Positions 53,186 to 61,583 of a DNA stretch of 64,000 nucleotides are shown here, piece after piece (the stretch's first letter is position 1; each line of letters begins with the position of its first letter). Location: contig JADJMM010000003.1 of the NCBI GenBank assembly GCA_016709575.1, forward strand, positions 186,001-250,000, read 5' to 3'. Under the pieces are notes generated by a model. The model saw only the letters and a list, made by a program, of their open reading frames with translations, did no database searches and was not told the DNA's origin. A program made the position numbers and the translations under genes. The stretch is from Sphingobacteriaceae bacterium (GTDB lineage: Bacteria > Bacteroidota > Bacteroidia > B-17B0 > Aurantibacillaceae).

Positions 53186-53539
53186 TTAACCTTTCACCTC
53201 AACACTCACCTTTTCCACATCTCCATTCATTGGAGGAACAAGTTTAGTCACCTTTACGTGAAGAGTTTTGATGCCTTTTAGATCGGATTTGATTTTGTCG
53301 TAAATTCTTTGACAAACTTGCTCAATTAATTTTGAACGAATAGCCATTTCGGCTTTTGAAATTTCGTACACTGCGCAATAATCTACTGTCTTTTTTAGGT
53401 CGTCAGTTTTTGCTGCCTCCGAAAAATCGGTTGTGATGTAAACATCAACAATATAATTCCCGCCAATCTTAGCCTCTTCTTCTAAACAGCCGTGATAAGC
53501 GTAAAGTTTTATTCCTTCTATATTAATACTGTGTTGCAT
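53186..53539 (-). CDS. folB: Dihydroneopterin aldolase
   Basis: 117 residues. It splits 7,8-dihydroneopterin into hydroxymethyl-dihydropterin and glycolaldehyde in folate synthesis. YAYHGCLEEEAKIGG holds His15, the pterin-binding Glu and neighbouring residues, VDYCAVYEI is the subunit-interface motif and KVTKLVPPM has the catalytic Lys region. The ATG overlaps the stop of the upstream OMP gene by one base. Length fits the family. Confidence 0.95.
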   Translation of the reverse strand: MQHSINIEGIKLYAYHGCLEEEAKIGGNYIVDVYITTDFSEAAKTDDLKKTVDYCAVYEISKAEMAIRSKLIEQVCQRIYDKIKSDLKGIKTLHVKVTKLVPPMNGDVEKVSVEVKG

Positions 53540-54297
53540 TAGAAACCTCCACCCATTCCATCACCACTATTCATATCCTGGTTGTTATTATTTTTCTTAC
53601 CACGCATTTTGAAGATAGATGAATCGAACTTACCGAATAAATAAGTTACACTGAATTTCAAATAACGTGTTTCACGACGACGCGATAAATCCTGAGTATA
53701 AAAATCAGTCTCTAAATGTGTACCCATACGTTTGCTATTGAACACATCACTTAATGTTAAGTTAAATATCCATTTAGTACTAATCATTTTGTTCAAAGAC
53801 ACATCCATAAAGTACATATCTAAAGTACGACCATTAATAATAACTTTAGGTGCATCGTAAGTTCCATTTACTTGTAAAGTCATTTGCCAAGGCAGGCTAT
53901 AACTCAATGTCAGCTTTCCTTTATAAGTCCAACCTTGAGTAACAGTGGAAGGTTGATTCGCAATAATACCACTGGTTAAATAAACATAGTATACGTCAAT
54001 GTTTGCAGTTGCTGTTAATTTTTTAAAGAATGTATAACGTAATGTGTTTTCTAAACCATAACGTAAACTACTTTCTCCATTCACAAATGTATTTACCAAT
54101 ACACTTGAATCTGCATCTGAAGGATAAGCTGAGTTTGTAATTGGCTGTTCACTTAAACGACCGTACGCTGATACTAACCAATTTCCTTTATCAAAAACAT
54201 TGTTGTAATTAATTTCAGCGATATTAATAAACTCCGGTTTTAAAGCCGGGTTACCAATACGGTAATTTTTTTTATCGCTAAACATAACGAATGGCAT
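53539..54297 (-). CDS. C-terminal barrel part of interrupted OMP
   Basis: Real sense extends to about 54400; ATG 54297 (MPFVMFSDKKN) is internal. It includes ALKPEFINIAEINYNN and the last barrel strands. Confidence 0.65.
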   Translation of the reverse strand: MPFVMFSDKKNYRIGNPALKPEFINIAEINYNNVFDKGNWLVSAYGRLSEQPITNSAYPSDADSSVLVNTFVNGESSLRYGLENTLRYTFFKKLTATANIDVYYVYLTSGIIANQPSTVTQGWTYKGKLTLSYSLPWQMTLQVNGTYDAPKVIINGRTLDMYFMDVSLNKMISTKWIFNLTLSDVFNSKRMGTHLETDFYTQDLSRRRETRYLKFSVTYLFGKFDSSIFKMRGKKNNNNQDMNSGDGMGGGF

Positions 54298-54374
54298 TGC
54301 TTGGAAAAAATTCGGACGTTCAATTTTTCGGGATATATTAAATTGAACTTCGTGTTTTGTTCCTAACTTTTTAC

Positions 54375-56069
54375 TTAAATAAATCGCAGGAACAAACAGT
54401 TTTGTATTGTATTTAAACTACCCGGATAATTATACTCGAAAGATTGTTTTTTATCGGTAAGTGTTCCTTTGTAAAATGTTTGCTCGAAACGTAGGCCGGC
54501 TTGGTAACCAATATCCCAAAATGTTTTACTCATATAATTTATGTAGGCTGCATTCACCATATCATCAATAATATAATTATTACTCATAATAGTATCCTTC
54601 TCATAACTATCGCTGATGTAGCTATAATTAGCAGTGTTATTGAAACTATTTGAGTTTTTATAAAACCCGCGTAAGCCCATTTCAATTTTCGATTTCTCGG
54701 AAATTGGGTTTACATAATCAACTTGTAAAATGTACTGACTGTTACTACTCCCGCCTGAATTGCTTTGCATGATAGGAGAAAAAGGTAACTCATTTCCAAC
54801 TATATCTTTATCGTAAGAATTGAATTGGTATTTTGTTTGTGAATTTGAAATATTCGTATTGGCATCAATAGTTAATTCCTTCCCAACGCGAGGGTATGTT
54901 TTTTTGTACATCAACTGTCCTGTATAATTGACAAATCCGCTTTTTGAATCATTAATACGGTAACCTGTAGATATTGGCGTTTTGTTTCCCAATAAATATT
55001 CATAATTCTGAACATCACTCGAATTAAAATTTCCTTTTACAAAATTTCCTGCAGCTGTAATAGTGTTACGGTTATTAATGTTGTAGTCAACACTTAATCT
55101 TCCGAAATGAAACGCGTTCGACATTCTGGTTACATTATCCTGATTGTAATAATCTAAAATAGTATCGTTATACAAATCAACACGGTTTGTAAAACCATTG
55201 TTATTATTAATACCTTGATTGAAAGTATACATCAATGAAAAATTCCATGGATTTTCTTTCACATTAATATTTCCCATTCCGCCGTAACGATCACCGGTAC
55301 CGGCATTACCCATTAAGATTCCGTTATAACCGGGCTTAGTATTCTTTTTAAGAACAACATTTAAAATCCCACCTGTTGTTGAAGCTTCAAATTTTACTGA
55401 GGGATTTGAAATAACTTCGATGCGATCGATTTGATCAGCAGGAATTTGTTGTAAGGTTAAAGTAGTTGGTTTACCGTCTACATAAATTCTCACTGCACTT
55501 TCGCGTAGCGTTGCATTCCCTTCATTATCTACTGAAATAGTTGGAATATTTTTAACAGCATCTAAAGCTGTTCCGCCTTTTGCTGATAAATCTTTATCTA
55601 CATTATAAATTTTACGATCAACACCCATTGTGAAAGTGGATTTCTCGCCGGTCACCTCAACCTCTTTCAACATTTTCTCGTCTTGCTCTAATTTTATGTC
55701 TCCTAAATCCTGATCGATTTTATTAGGCGGAACGATGTAAACTTTTTGCTCGTAATTTTTATATCCAATAAATGTAATTTTTAAACGGTACCCTCCGTAA
55801 GGCGGTAATCCTTCTAAAGAGAACTCCCCGTTTTCCTTTGCCAATCCTCCGGCAATTAAACTATCCTTGTTAAACCACAATAAAACAACCGATGCATACT
55901 CAACAGGCTTTTTAGTTTTGGCATCAATTACTTTTCCGTAAAAGCGACCAATGTTCATGTTCTTGGCGTTCTTGAGCATTTTGCCCATATCACCACCCTG
56001 AGGCATTTGTGAAAAAATAGGACTGTAAGTTAACAGTGCAAGACTAAGTAGTATAAAAAGTTTTCTCAT
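54375..56069 (-). CDS. N-terminal part of interrupted OMP
   Basis: Start ATG 56069 with signal peptide. Contains the CarboxypepD-reg and plug-like parts; the last ten residues after NTIQN are the wrong frame. Confidence 0.7.
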   Translation of the reverse strand: MRKLFILLSLALLTYSPIFSQMPQGGDMGKMLKNAKNMNIGRFYGKVIDAKTKKPVEYASVVLLWFNKDSLIAGGLAKENGEFSLEGLPPYGGYRLKITFIGYKNYEQKVYIVPPNKIDQDLGDIKLEQDEKMLKEVEVTGEKSTFTMGVDRKIYNVDKDLSAKGGTALDAVKNIPTISVDNEGNATLRESAVRIYVDGKPTTLTLQQIPADQIDRIEVISNPSVKFEASTTGGILNVVLKKNTKPGYNGILMGNAGTGDRYGGMGNINVKENPWNFSLMYTFNQGINNNNGFTNRVDLYNDTILDYYNQDNVTRMSNAFHFGRLSVDYNINNRNTITAAGNFVKGNFNSSDVQNYEYLLGNKTPISTGYRINDSKSGFVNYTGQLMYKKTYPRVGKELTIDANTNISNSQTKYQFNSYDKDIVGNELPFSPIMQSNSGGSSNSQYILQVDYVNPISEKSKIEMGLRGFYKNSNSFNNTANYSYISDSYEKDTIMSNNYIIDDMVNAAYINYMSKTFWDIGYQAGLRFEQTFYKGTLTDKKQSFEYNYPGSLNTIQNCLFLRFI

Positions 56070-56082
56070 GACAAATCGATGA

Positions 56083-56090
56083 CAAATTTA
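56083..56090 (-). promoter_or_regulatory. Candidate -7 element TAAATTTG of the OMP gene
   Basis: A perfect TAnnTTTG lies 13 bases before ATG 56069. TTC stands 22 bases upstream where TTG would be expected. Confidence 0.4.
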
Positions 56091-56188
56091 CCTAAGAAAT
56101 TCGAATGTTTTAGAAAATAGTATGAGTGGTTATACCCCTAGTTGGGGGGGTTTTTGGTAAGGCTTAACCTAATTTAACAGGGAAACGC

Positions 56189-58444
56189 TTAACGGATGAG
56201 GGTAATATTACCCTTTTTGAAATTCTCTTGACCGCTTATACAGGTATATTTCACGTAATACCCAAATACACCAACATCGGCTGGACGACCTTTATAATTT
56301 CCATCCCAACCTGTTTTTATATCACTTGTTTCAAAAACCATTTCACCCCAACGGTTGTAAATGGCGAAGTAAATCGTTGTTAGTTTATGACCGCGGGCGT
56401 ACATAATATCATTTACACCATCACCATTTGGCGTGAAAGTATTTGGAACAAATACATCTGTATCAAAACAACCATCTTCAATTACTTCTACCCTAACTAA
56501 AGTTGTATCGGTACACGGTCCGCGTTGTATTACTACAGTATAAGTAGTAGTATGTGGTGGTGTTGCATTAACTGTATAGCTATTTACAGGCGCAGTTGAA
56601 CCAATAGGATACCAAGTTACACTTGCGTTTGGAGTAGCTGAAAGAGTAAGCACAGTAGAGTTACCTAAATTAACAACGCTTGGATTAGCAGTTGCACTTA
56701 TTGGAAAAGCTGATGCTTGTGTAACAACAACATCTGTTGTTAACATAACCGTACAAGTACCAATGGAGTTAGTGGTAGTAATTACAACTGAATATTGAGT
56801 AGTGATTGTAGGCGTAGCAATTGGACTTGCAGCCGTTGGATTAATTAAACTTACAGTTGGCGACCATTGGTAAGCAATACCACCGGTTGCCTGTAAAGTG
56901 ACAAAGCCACCTAAACAAATTGTTTGAGTTGAGCTAATTGATACAGGAGGAGGGTTAGCCACCGTTACTGGTTTAACAATGGTGTCGTAACAATTAAAAG
57001 CATTACCGGCAATTAAACTAACATTGAAAGTTCCGCCGGGATTATAAAACTGATATGGATTTTGTGAAGTTGAAGTCTGTAAATTGCCAAAATTCCAGAA
57101 CCATTGTGTAATATTTGCAGCGGAATTATCAGTAAAATTTACACCACCACCACAAGGATTAGTTGTAAAAGTAAAATCAGCTGTTGGTTTTGGATTTACC
57201 ACAACAACTGTTGTTAATGTTCTTGTACAACCTGTAATTGTATTTGTAACTACAACCGAATAAGTAGTAGTAACCGTAGGATTAGCGATTGGGTTAGCAA
57301 TGTTAGTATTACTTAAACCTGTAGAAGGCGTCCAGGAATAATTTGTGCCACCTCCGGCTGTAATACCTCCTGATGCACCTTGGCAAATTGTATTTGATGT
57401 AACTGTTGGGACGAGCGTGTTAACATTTATGGAAAGAATTGTACTATCCCGACAACCTTTGTCTTTAACAGCTAAAACCTGCGCTGTATATGTTCCGGAA
57501 TTAGAATATGTATTAATTGGTGAATTAATTGTACTGCTATTTATACTTCCTCCGGTGGCGAAAGTCCATTGATAAGTAGATAAAGTGCCAGTCGTAACAA
57601 CAGGGCCATTATACAAAACCGTATCACTACACGGAACTTGGCTTGCTGTTGCAGTAACATCAACATTTGGATGAACAGTAATGTAAGTAATTGAACTATC
57701 CTTTTCGTTACAAGCAGAAGGATCAATCACTACCAATGAAACCGTAAATGTTCCTGAGTTTGTATACGTAACGGCAATTGTACTTGCGCTTGTATTAACG
57801 ACTTGTCCGTTACCAAAATACCATGTAGATGAAGAGCCTGGTGAAGTTGGCGGTGTACCATTTGTAAAATTAACCGTTAAAGGATTACATCCCGAAACTG
57901 TATTTGTATTGATGGTAGAAACCGCCACTAATAACTGGAAATTGATTTTAAAAACACCATTATTGCAATTCGTACTTGGGTTTTGATTAGGGCAATTACC
58001 GGTTGCCTGAAGAGGACATGGCCAAGTGAACGGTGTACGCGGAAAATCATCGTTACCTCCACAACCAGCACAAACAGATTGGTAAATAACACCTCTCGGG
58101 TCAAACCGCGAGGTTCCGCCATCCACATGTTCCTGACTTGTAGCGCCACCGTGATAAGAACCGTAGATTAAATTATTTGCGTTCGAATCTAATCCCATTA
58201 AATAAAAATCCCAACCTGTAGTTGTAGACTGAGTTGGATTAGCTAACAGGCATGCCTGACAACGGAACTGATGAAAATAATGATGCGCCCCATCCTGATA
58301 TATAAATATTATTACACTTATCAACGGCAAATGCTGAAGGTGAAATATCTGTTGCAGCTGTCTTATTTCCGAAAACAGTGGCCATATTAATATTACTAAG
58401 GTTATTGTCAAAACGCATAATGAATTGATGTGTATTCGGAACAT
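56189..58444 (-). CDS. C-terminal 730 residues, PKD modules and type B sorting domain
   Basis: The first 60 residues (up to about 58252) are the wrong frame; true sense starts with LLANPTQSTTTGW. Holds at least four PKD-like modules and CFDTDVFVPNTFTPNG, DRWGEMVFE-like motif. Confidence 0.7.
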   Translation of the reverse strand: MFRIHINSLCVLTITLVILIWPLFSEIRQLQQIFHLQHLPLISVIIFIYQDGAHHYFHQFRCQACLLANPTQSTTTGWDFYLMGLDSNANNLIYGSYHGGATSQEHVDGGTSRFDPRGVIYQSVCAGCGGNDDFPRTPFTWPCPLQATGNCPNQNPSTNCNNGVFKINFQLLVAVSTINTNTVSGCNPLTVNFTNGTPPTSPGSSSTWYFGNGQVVNTSASTIAVTYTNSGTFTVSLVVIDPSACNEKDSSITYITVHPNVDVTATASQVPCSDTVLYNGPVVTTGTLSTYQWTFATGGSINSSTINSPINTYSNSGTYTAQVLAVKDKGCRDSTILSINVNTLVPTVTSNTICQGASGGITAGGGTNYSWTPSTGLSNTNIANPIANPTVTTTYSVVVTNTITGCTRTLTTVVVVNPKPTADFTFTTNPCGGGVNFTDNSAANITQWFWNFGNLQTSTSQNPYQFYNPGGTFNVSLIAGNAFNCYDTIVKPVTVANPPPVSISSTQTICLGGFVTLQATGGIAYQWSPTVSLINPTAASPIATPTITTQYSVVITTTNSIGTCTVMLTTDVVVTQASAFPISATANPSVVNLGNSTVLTLSATPNASVTWYPIGSTAPVNSYTVNATPPHTTTYTVVIQRGPCTDTTLVRVEVIEDGCFDTDVFVPNTFTPNGDGVNDIMYARGHKLTTIYFAIYNRWGEMVFETSDIKTGWDGNYKGRPADVGVFGYYVKYTCISGQENFKKGNITLIR

Positions 58445-58538
58445 TGAATACTGTTGGACTTGTTGCAGCCTTCATAATTGGCATGTTTCCAAGCGACTGT
58501 CCATAAACATAAATTTTACCATACCGGTCACCTTGCAC
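58239..58538 (-). CDS. SBBP part of interrupted gene
   Basis: Starts at GTG (internal codon of VQGDRYGKI) and holds KIYVYGQSLGNMPIMK and NNIYISGWGASLFSS, typical SBBP blade text. It ends wrongly after MPV. Confidence 0.55.
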   Translation of the reverse strand: MQGDRYGKIYVYGQSLGNMPIMKAATSPTVFNVPNTHQFIMRFDNNLSNINMATVFGNKTAATDISPSAFAVDKCNNIYISGWGASLFSSVPLSGMPVS

Positions 58539-58606
58539 AAAAAAGGAATTATCATAATCAGGAGTTCCAACATAAGTGGCGTTTAGTATGGTATTCCCTG
58601 CGCTGT

Positions 58607-59500
58607 TTATTTTATAAAGAAATCCATCCGTTTTCCCCCCTTAAAAGTTGTCAAATAGCCACCTGATGTTCCCAAAAGGTTATTACTACACGTTCCTCCT
58701 GTAACATACACCTCTTGCGTATTGCTTACATAAATGCCATTTCCTGCATCATTATGACTACCACCAATAAAACTCGAATAAATTAATGCACTCAGACTTG
58801 AGTTAAATTTTGCAATAAATGCATCTTGCGAACCATTTAAGGTATTATCAAATCCACCCACCATTGGTAAGTTTGATGAACGTGTTGAACTTACAATATA
58901 AATATTGTTGAACATGTCAACCTGAATCTCTCCTCTGAATTGATCACCATAATTCATCTGTAATGAATCATAATTTGATGTGGGGATGGAAGTAGTACAA
59001 GCGTTATTACTGGCACTAATTGTAACGATACTTGTATTAGTTAAATGATTAATTCCGTCGTTCATCGTTCCACCGTAATAGGTTGAGGCTAGTAAAGAAG
59101 TTCCGGTTGAATTGAATTTAGCTAAGTAAATATCTGTTCCGCCGCAGAAAAAAGTACCATTACTTACATAGGCAATATCCGGACCTCCTTTAAAAAAATT
59201 GTAAACCGCTCCTGCAGTCATTGGAAAATTAGGTGAGCTTGTCGCTCCATATAAACAAACGTTATTATTAAAATCCACAACGAGACTAGTTACTATTTCG
59301 GTCCCGGATCCACCAAGATAGGTTGAAAACAACAAGGCATTCCCTGTTGAATTATACTTGGTAATAAAAAGATCAGTCCGACCATAACCTACCGGGCCAA
59401 TAAAAGTTGAACTATAAGCTCCAGGTGTAACAGCATAGTTAAGATGATAAACAGTTCCTCCACTATATAAATTTCCTGCCACATCATAAGTCGCGGTCAT
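58607..59500 (-). CDS. SBBP propeller part of interrupted gene
   Basis: Holds about four SBBP repeats. The real sense extends upstream to about 59518 (TADNFGMTATYD) and is lost after FKGGK. Confidence 0.6.
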   Translation of the reverse strand: MTATYDVAGNLYSGGTVYHLNYAVTPGAYSSTFIGPVGYGRTDLFITKYNSTGNALLFSTYLGGSGTEIVTSLVVDFNNNVCLYGATSSPNFPMTAGAVYNFFKGGPDIAYVSNGTFFCGGTDIYLAKFNSTGTSLLASTYYGGTMNDGINHLTNTSIVTISASNNACTTSIPTSNYDSLQMNYGDQFRGEIQVDMFNNIYIVSSTRSSNLPMVGGFDNTLNGSQDAFIAKFNSSLSALIYSSFIGGSHNDAGNGIYVSNTQEVYVTGGTCSNNLLGTSGGYLTTFKGGKRMDFFIK

Positions 59501-59553
59501 CCCAAAATTATCAGCTGTAACGACCAGATTGTGCAGAGAAAACTAAAATAGGA

Positions 59554-59736
59554 TCAATGATTAGATTGTATTTTTGTATCATATCCAGAAGGGAATTCGA
59601 AACCTAAAGTCTTATTCTTGAAAATATATTTACATGGAACTTCCTTTACCACACCATTTATCAACTGATAAGCATAAGGTCTTTGCTCAACAACCTGATT
59701 TACTTCCAGTTTCAAAACAAGTGCACCGTCTTTCAA
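59554..59736 (-). CDS. DUF7948-like middle fragment of interrupted gene
   Basis: The ORF start is internal: the sense begins near 59805 (FYVKPGGVPSQIKIKYEG). It is lost after GYDTK; the next frame gives YNLIIDPILVFSAQSG. Confidence 0.55.
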   Translation of the reverse strand: MKDGALVLKLEVNQVVEQRPYAYQLINGVVKEVPCKYIFKNKTLGFEFPSGYDTKIQSNH

Positions 59737-59807
59737 AGTGATATCATTTACACCTTCATACTTTATTTTTATTTGTGATGGTACTCCTCCCGGCTTTACA
59801 TAGAAAG

Positions 59808-60242
59808 TTATATTTTAATTCCATTGATAGCGGTGATTGCTTCGTAATCATATTCCATTGTACAAATTGCGATATCAAGATAAAAATTTTCGTAATCACT
59901 ACCTTGCTGCATTTTCTCTACAAACGGTTGAGAATTGGCGCCAAGGAAATGCATCTTGTAAACATGTCCCTTAAAGAACAAATCCTTTTCTTCTATCTTG
60001 TTACTAAAATTGAGATGAAGACTCCTGTATTTCTTTTTATCATAAAAATTAAAGGTTAATGTGTTGCGCTCTACAAATAATGCACCGCCATCTAAGGATG
60101 CTCTAAACAGAATCTTATCATCCCACTGTCCCAAATTTTCGGTAAAACGCAAAGCCGGACTTACATGAGGAGTTACAACTCTTTCTTGTGCGTGAGACAC
60201 AATTGAAAGTACAATGAAAATGTATAAGAGAGCTTTCCTCAT
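59808..60242 (-). CDS. N-terminal fragment with signal peptide and DUF7948-like start
   Basis: ATG 60242. ERVVTPHVSPALRFTENLGQWDDKI identifies the domain only in its first half (text split here). The frame ends out of sense after about residue 125. Confidence 0.6.
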   Translation of the reverse strand: MRKALLYIFIVLSIVSHAQERVVTPHVSPALRFTENLGQWDDKILFRASLDGGALFVERNTLTFNFYDKKKYRSLHLNFSNKIEEKDLFFKGHVYKMHFLGANSQPFVEKMQQGSDYENFYLDIAICTMEYDYEAITAINGIKI

Positions 60243-60252
60243 TTTTGTTAAC

Positions 60253-60260
60253 CAAATATA
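60253..60260 (-). promoter_or_regulatory. Candidate -7 element TATATTTG of the SBBP gene
   Basis: A perfect TAnnTTTG ends ten bases before ATG 60242, so the leader would be very short. TTTC is present near the -33 position. Confidence 0.4.
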
Positions 60261-60294
60261 ATGAAAGGAAAGCTGAAATGAAACCTTAAAAGAG

Positions 60295-60663
60295 CTATTT
60301 TTTAAAGAAAAAGTATAGGGCCGCTATAAGAAAGGCAAAACCAACAACATGATTCCAGCGAAAGTTGTCATGTTTAAAGAAAATAAGGGTGAAAATGACA
60401 AAAACAGAGATGGAAATCACCTCCTGAATCATTTTTAACTGCCACATGTTAAAAGGACCACCATTAATATTACTGCCTAATTTATTAGCCGGCACCATTA
60501 ATGAATATTCAACTAAGGCGATTAACCAACTTATTAAAACCGCTCCAACAATTCCAATATTTTTTAAAAACGAAATATCCTTAAATTTTAAATGCCCATA
60601 CCACGCAATAGTCATGAATGTATTAGAGGCAATAAGAAGAAGTATGGTGTAAAGAGGTCGCAT
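60295..60663 (-). CDS. DUF486 family membrane protein (DMT-like)
   Basis: 122 residues with four membrane helices (about 5-23, 35-53, 79-97, 105-119). It matches the DUF486 family (MRPLYTILLLIASNTFMTIAWYG, FAFLIAALYFFFK), half-size relatives of the drug/metabolite transporter superfamily that may act as dimers. Substrate unknown. Its start overlaps the MarC stop by one base, and it is the only intact gene between 54 and 61 kb. Confidence 0.8.
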   Translation of the reverse strand: MRPLYTILLLIASNTFMTIAWYGHLKFKDISFLKNIGIVGAVLISWLIALVEYSLMVPANKLGSNINGGPFNMWQLKMIQEVISISVFVIFTLIFFKHDNFRWNHVVGFAFLIAALYFFFKK

Positions 60664-61234
60664 TACAAGCCGGTGTACTTTCTGAATAATTTAATAGCGA
60701 GTGCTAATAAAACAATTCCGAATACTTTTTTTAGAATAGCAATTCCACCGGCACCTAAAAATTTCTCAAGAAGGTTAAGATGTTTCAAAACAAAATAAAC
60801 GACTACCACATTAATTATGATGGCGATGATTATCGAGACAATATTATACTCTGCACGAATAGACAATAATGTACTTAATGTTCCTGTACCTGCAATTAAA
60901 GGAAATGCAAGAGGGACAACAGAAGCTGTGTTCGACATTTCATCTTTAGAAATTTTAATTCCCAAAATCATTTCGAAGGCGATAATGAATAATAAAATAG
61001 AACCCGCAATAGCAAAATCCCCAATTTGAATACCAATGATATCTAAAATGTAATTTCCTAAAAACAAAAACACCACCATAATACCAAACGATACCATCGA
61101 GGCCTTTGCCGCATCAATATCCCGGTTTTTTCTTTCAGACTTATTATTACGGGAATTGGACCAATAACGTCAATTACTGCGAACAGCACCATTGTTACTT
61201 TAAGTATTTCTATTATGTCGAATTTCAATTCCAT
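60663..61234 (-). pseudogene. MarC family membrane protein, one frameshift
   Basis: About 190 residues when joined, the usual MarC length, with six membrane helices. The N-terminus starts at ATG 61234 (MELKFDIIEILKVTMVLFAV) with VIDVIGPIPVIISL, the family motif; the frame is lost in a six-A run and continues NRDIDAAKASMVSFG. Adding one A (plus 61126-61131) restores it. MarC proteins are inner-membrane proteins of uncertain function. It begins one base after the stop of the TPR gene. The frame from ATG 61097 (144 residues) covers only the C-terminal part. Confidence 0.8.
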
Positions 61235-61235
61235 T

Positions 61236-61554
61236 TTAATCTTCTAAAAGCCAAATCGCTTCGTTTAATTCATTTAGGGCTTTGTTGTTGTTTTGTTTTT
61301 TTGCAAGATCTACTCCCTTATTATAATACTCCAGCGCCTCTTTTTCTTTATTTAACTTTTCGGCTACTCGTCCGAGTTGATAATAGCAAGGCAAATAGTC
61401 TTCATTTAATTTTGCTGTTTTTAAAAATTGTTTTTCAGCTTCTTCATATTTTCCCTCTCCTACAAATTCAACAGCTAAAGCATAATTCAAAAAAAACATC
61501 TTCAGGTTCTTCCTTCAACATTCCGATTAAATTATCTATTCGTGAATTCTTCAT
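61236..61554 (-). pseudogene. TPR protein, one frameshift
   Basis: About 105 residues when joined. From ATG 61554, MKNSRIDNLIGMLKEEPEDV runs into an eight-T run (plus 61489-61496 as A); with seven T the sense continues FLNYALAVEFVGEGKYEEAEK. Two or three TPR repeats (YYQLGRVAEKLNKEKEALEYY, NNKALNELNEAIWLLED) fill the protein, which is small and cytosolic. Its likely role is protein binding. The frame from 61499 (87 residues) lacks the N-terminus. Confidence 0.75.
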
Positions 61555-61583
61555 ACTTAATCAGAAACTGGAAACCGGAAATA

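Larger units (their letters stand above)
53539..56069 (-). pseudogene. CarboxypepD-reg outer-membrane β-barrel protein, one frameshift
   Basis: About 845 residues when joined. Signal peptide MRKLFILLSLALLTYSPIFSQ, CarboxypepD-reg domain (about 40-125), plug-like NIPTISVDNEGNATLRESAVRIYVDG (split around residue 190), and a long barrel; this is the same family as the gene at 30353-33170. The first frame leaves sense at SLNTIQN; the other frame gives LFVPAIYLSKKLGTKHEVQF and continues to the stop at 53539. Adding one A to the four-A run (plus 54400-54403) restores the frame. It ends with the motif FDSSIFKMRGKKNNN and a Gly-rich tail GMGGGF. folB overlaps its stop by one base. Confidence 0.78.
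56189..60242 (-). pseudogene. Large SBBP/PKD gliding-type (T9SS type B) surface protein, several frameshifts
   Basis: About 1340 residues when joined. Signal peptide (MRKALLYIFIVLSIVSHAQ), DUF7948-like N-terminal domain (FTENLGQWDDKILFRA, NFYL and, in another frame, YRNLYNGI), SBBP propeller repeats (YLGGSGTEIVTSL, YYGGTMNDGINHL, FIGGSHNDAGNG), PKD-like domains (YFGNGQVVNTSASTIAVTY) and a C-terminal type B sorting domain with PNTFTPNGDGVND, IYNRWGEMVFE and KKGNITLIR. The sense can be followed through at least seven frame changes, near 59805, 59815, 59573, 59518, 58632 and 58252, plus unresolved ones around 59880. T9SS type B cargo of this kind are adhesins or gliding-related. This is the most damaged gene in the window. 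Confidence 0.7.
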
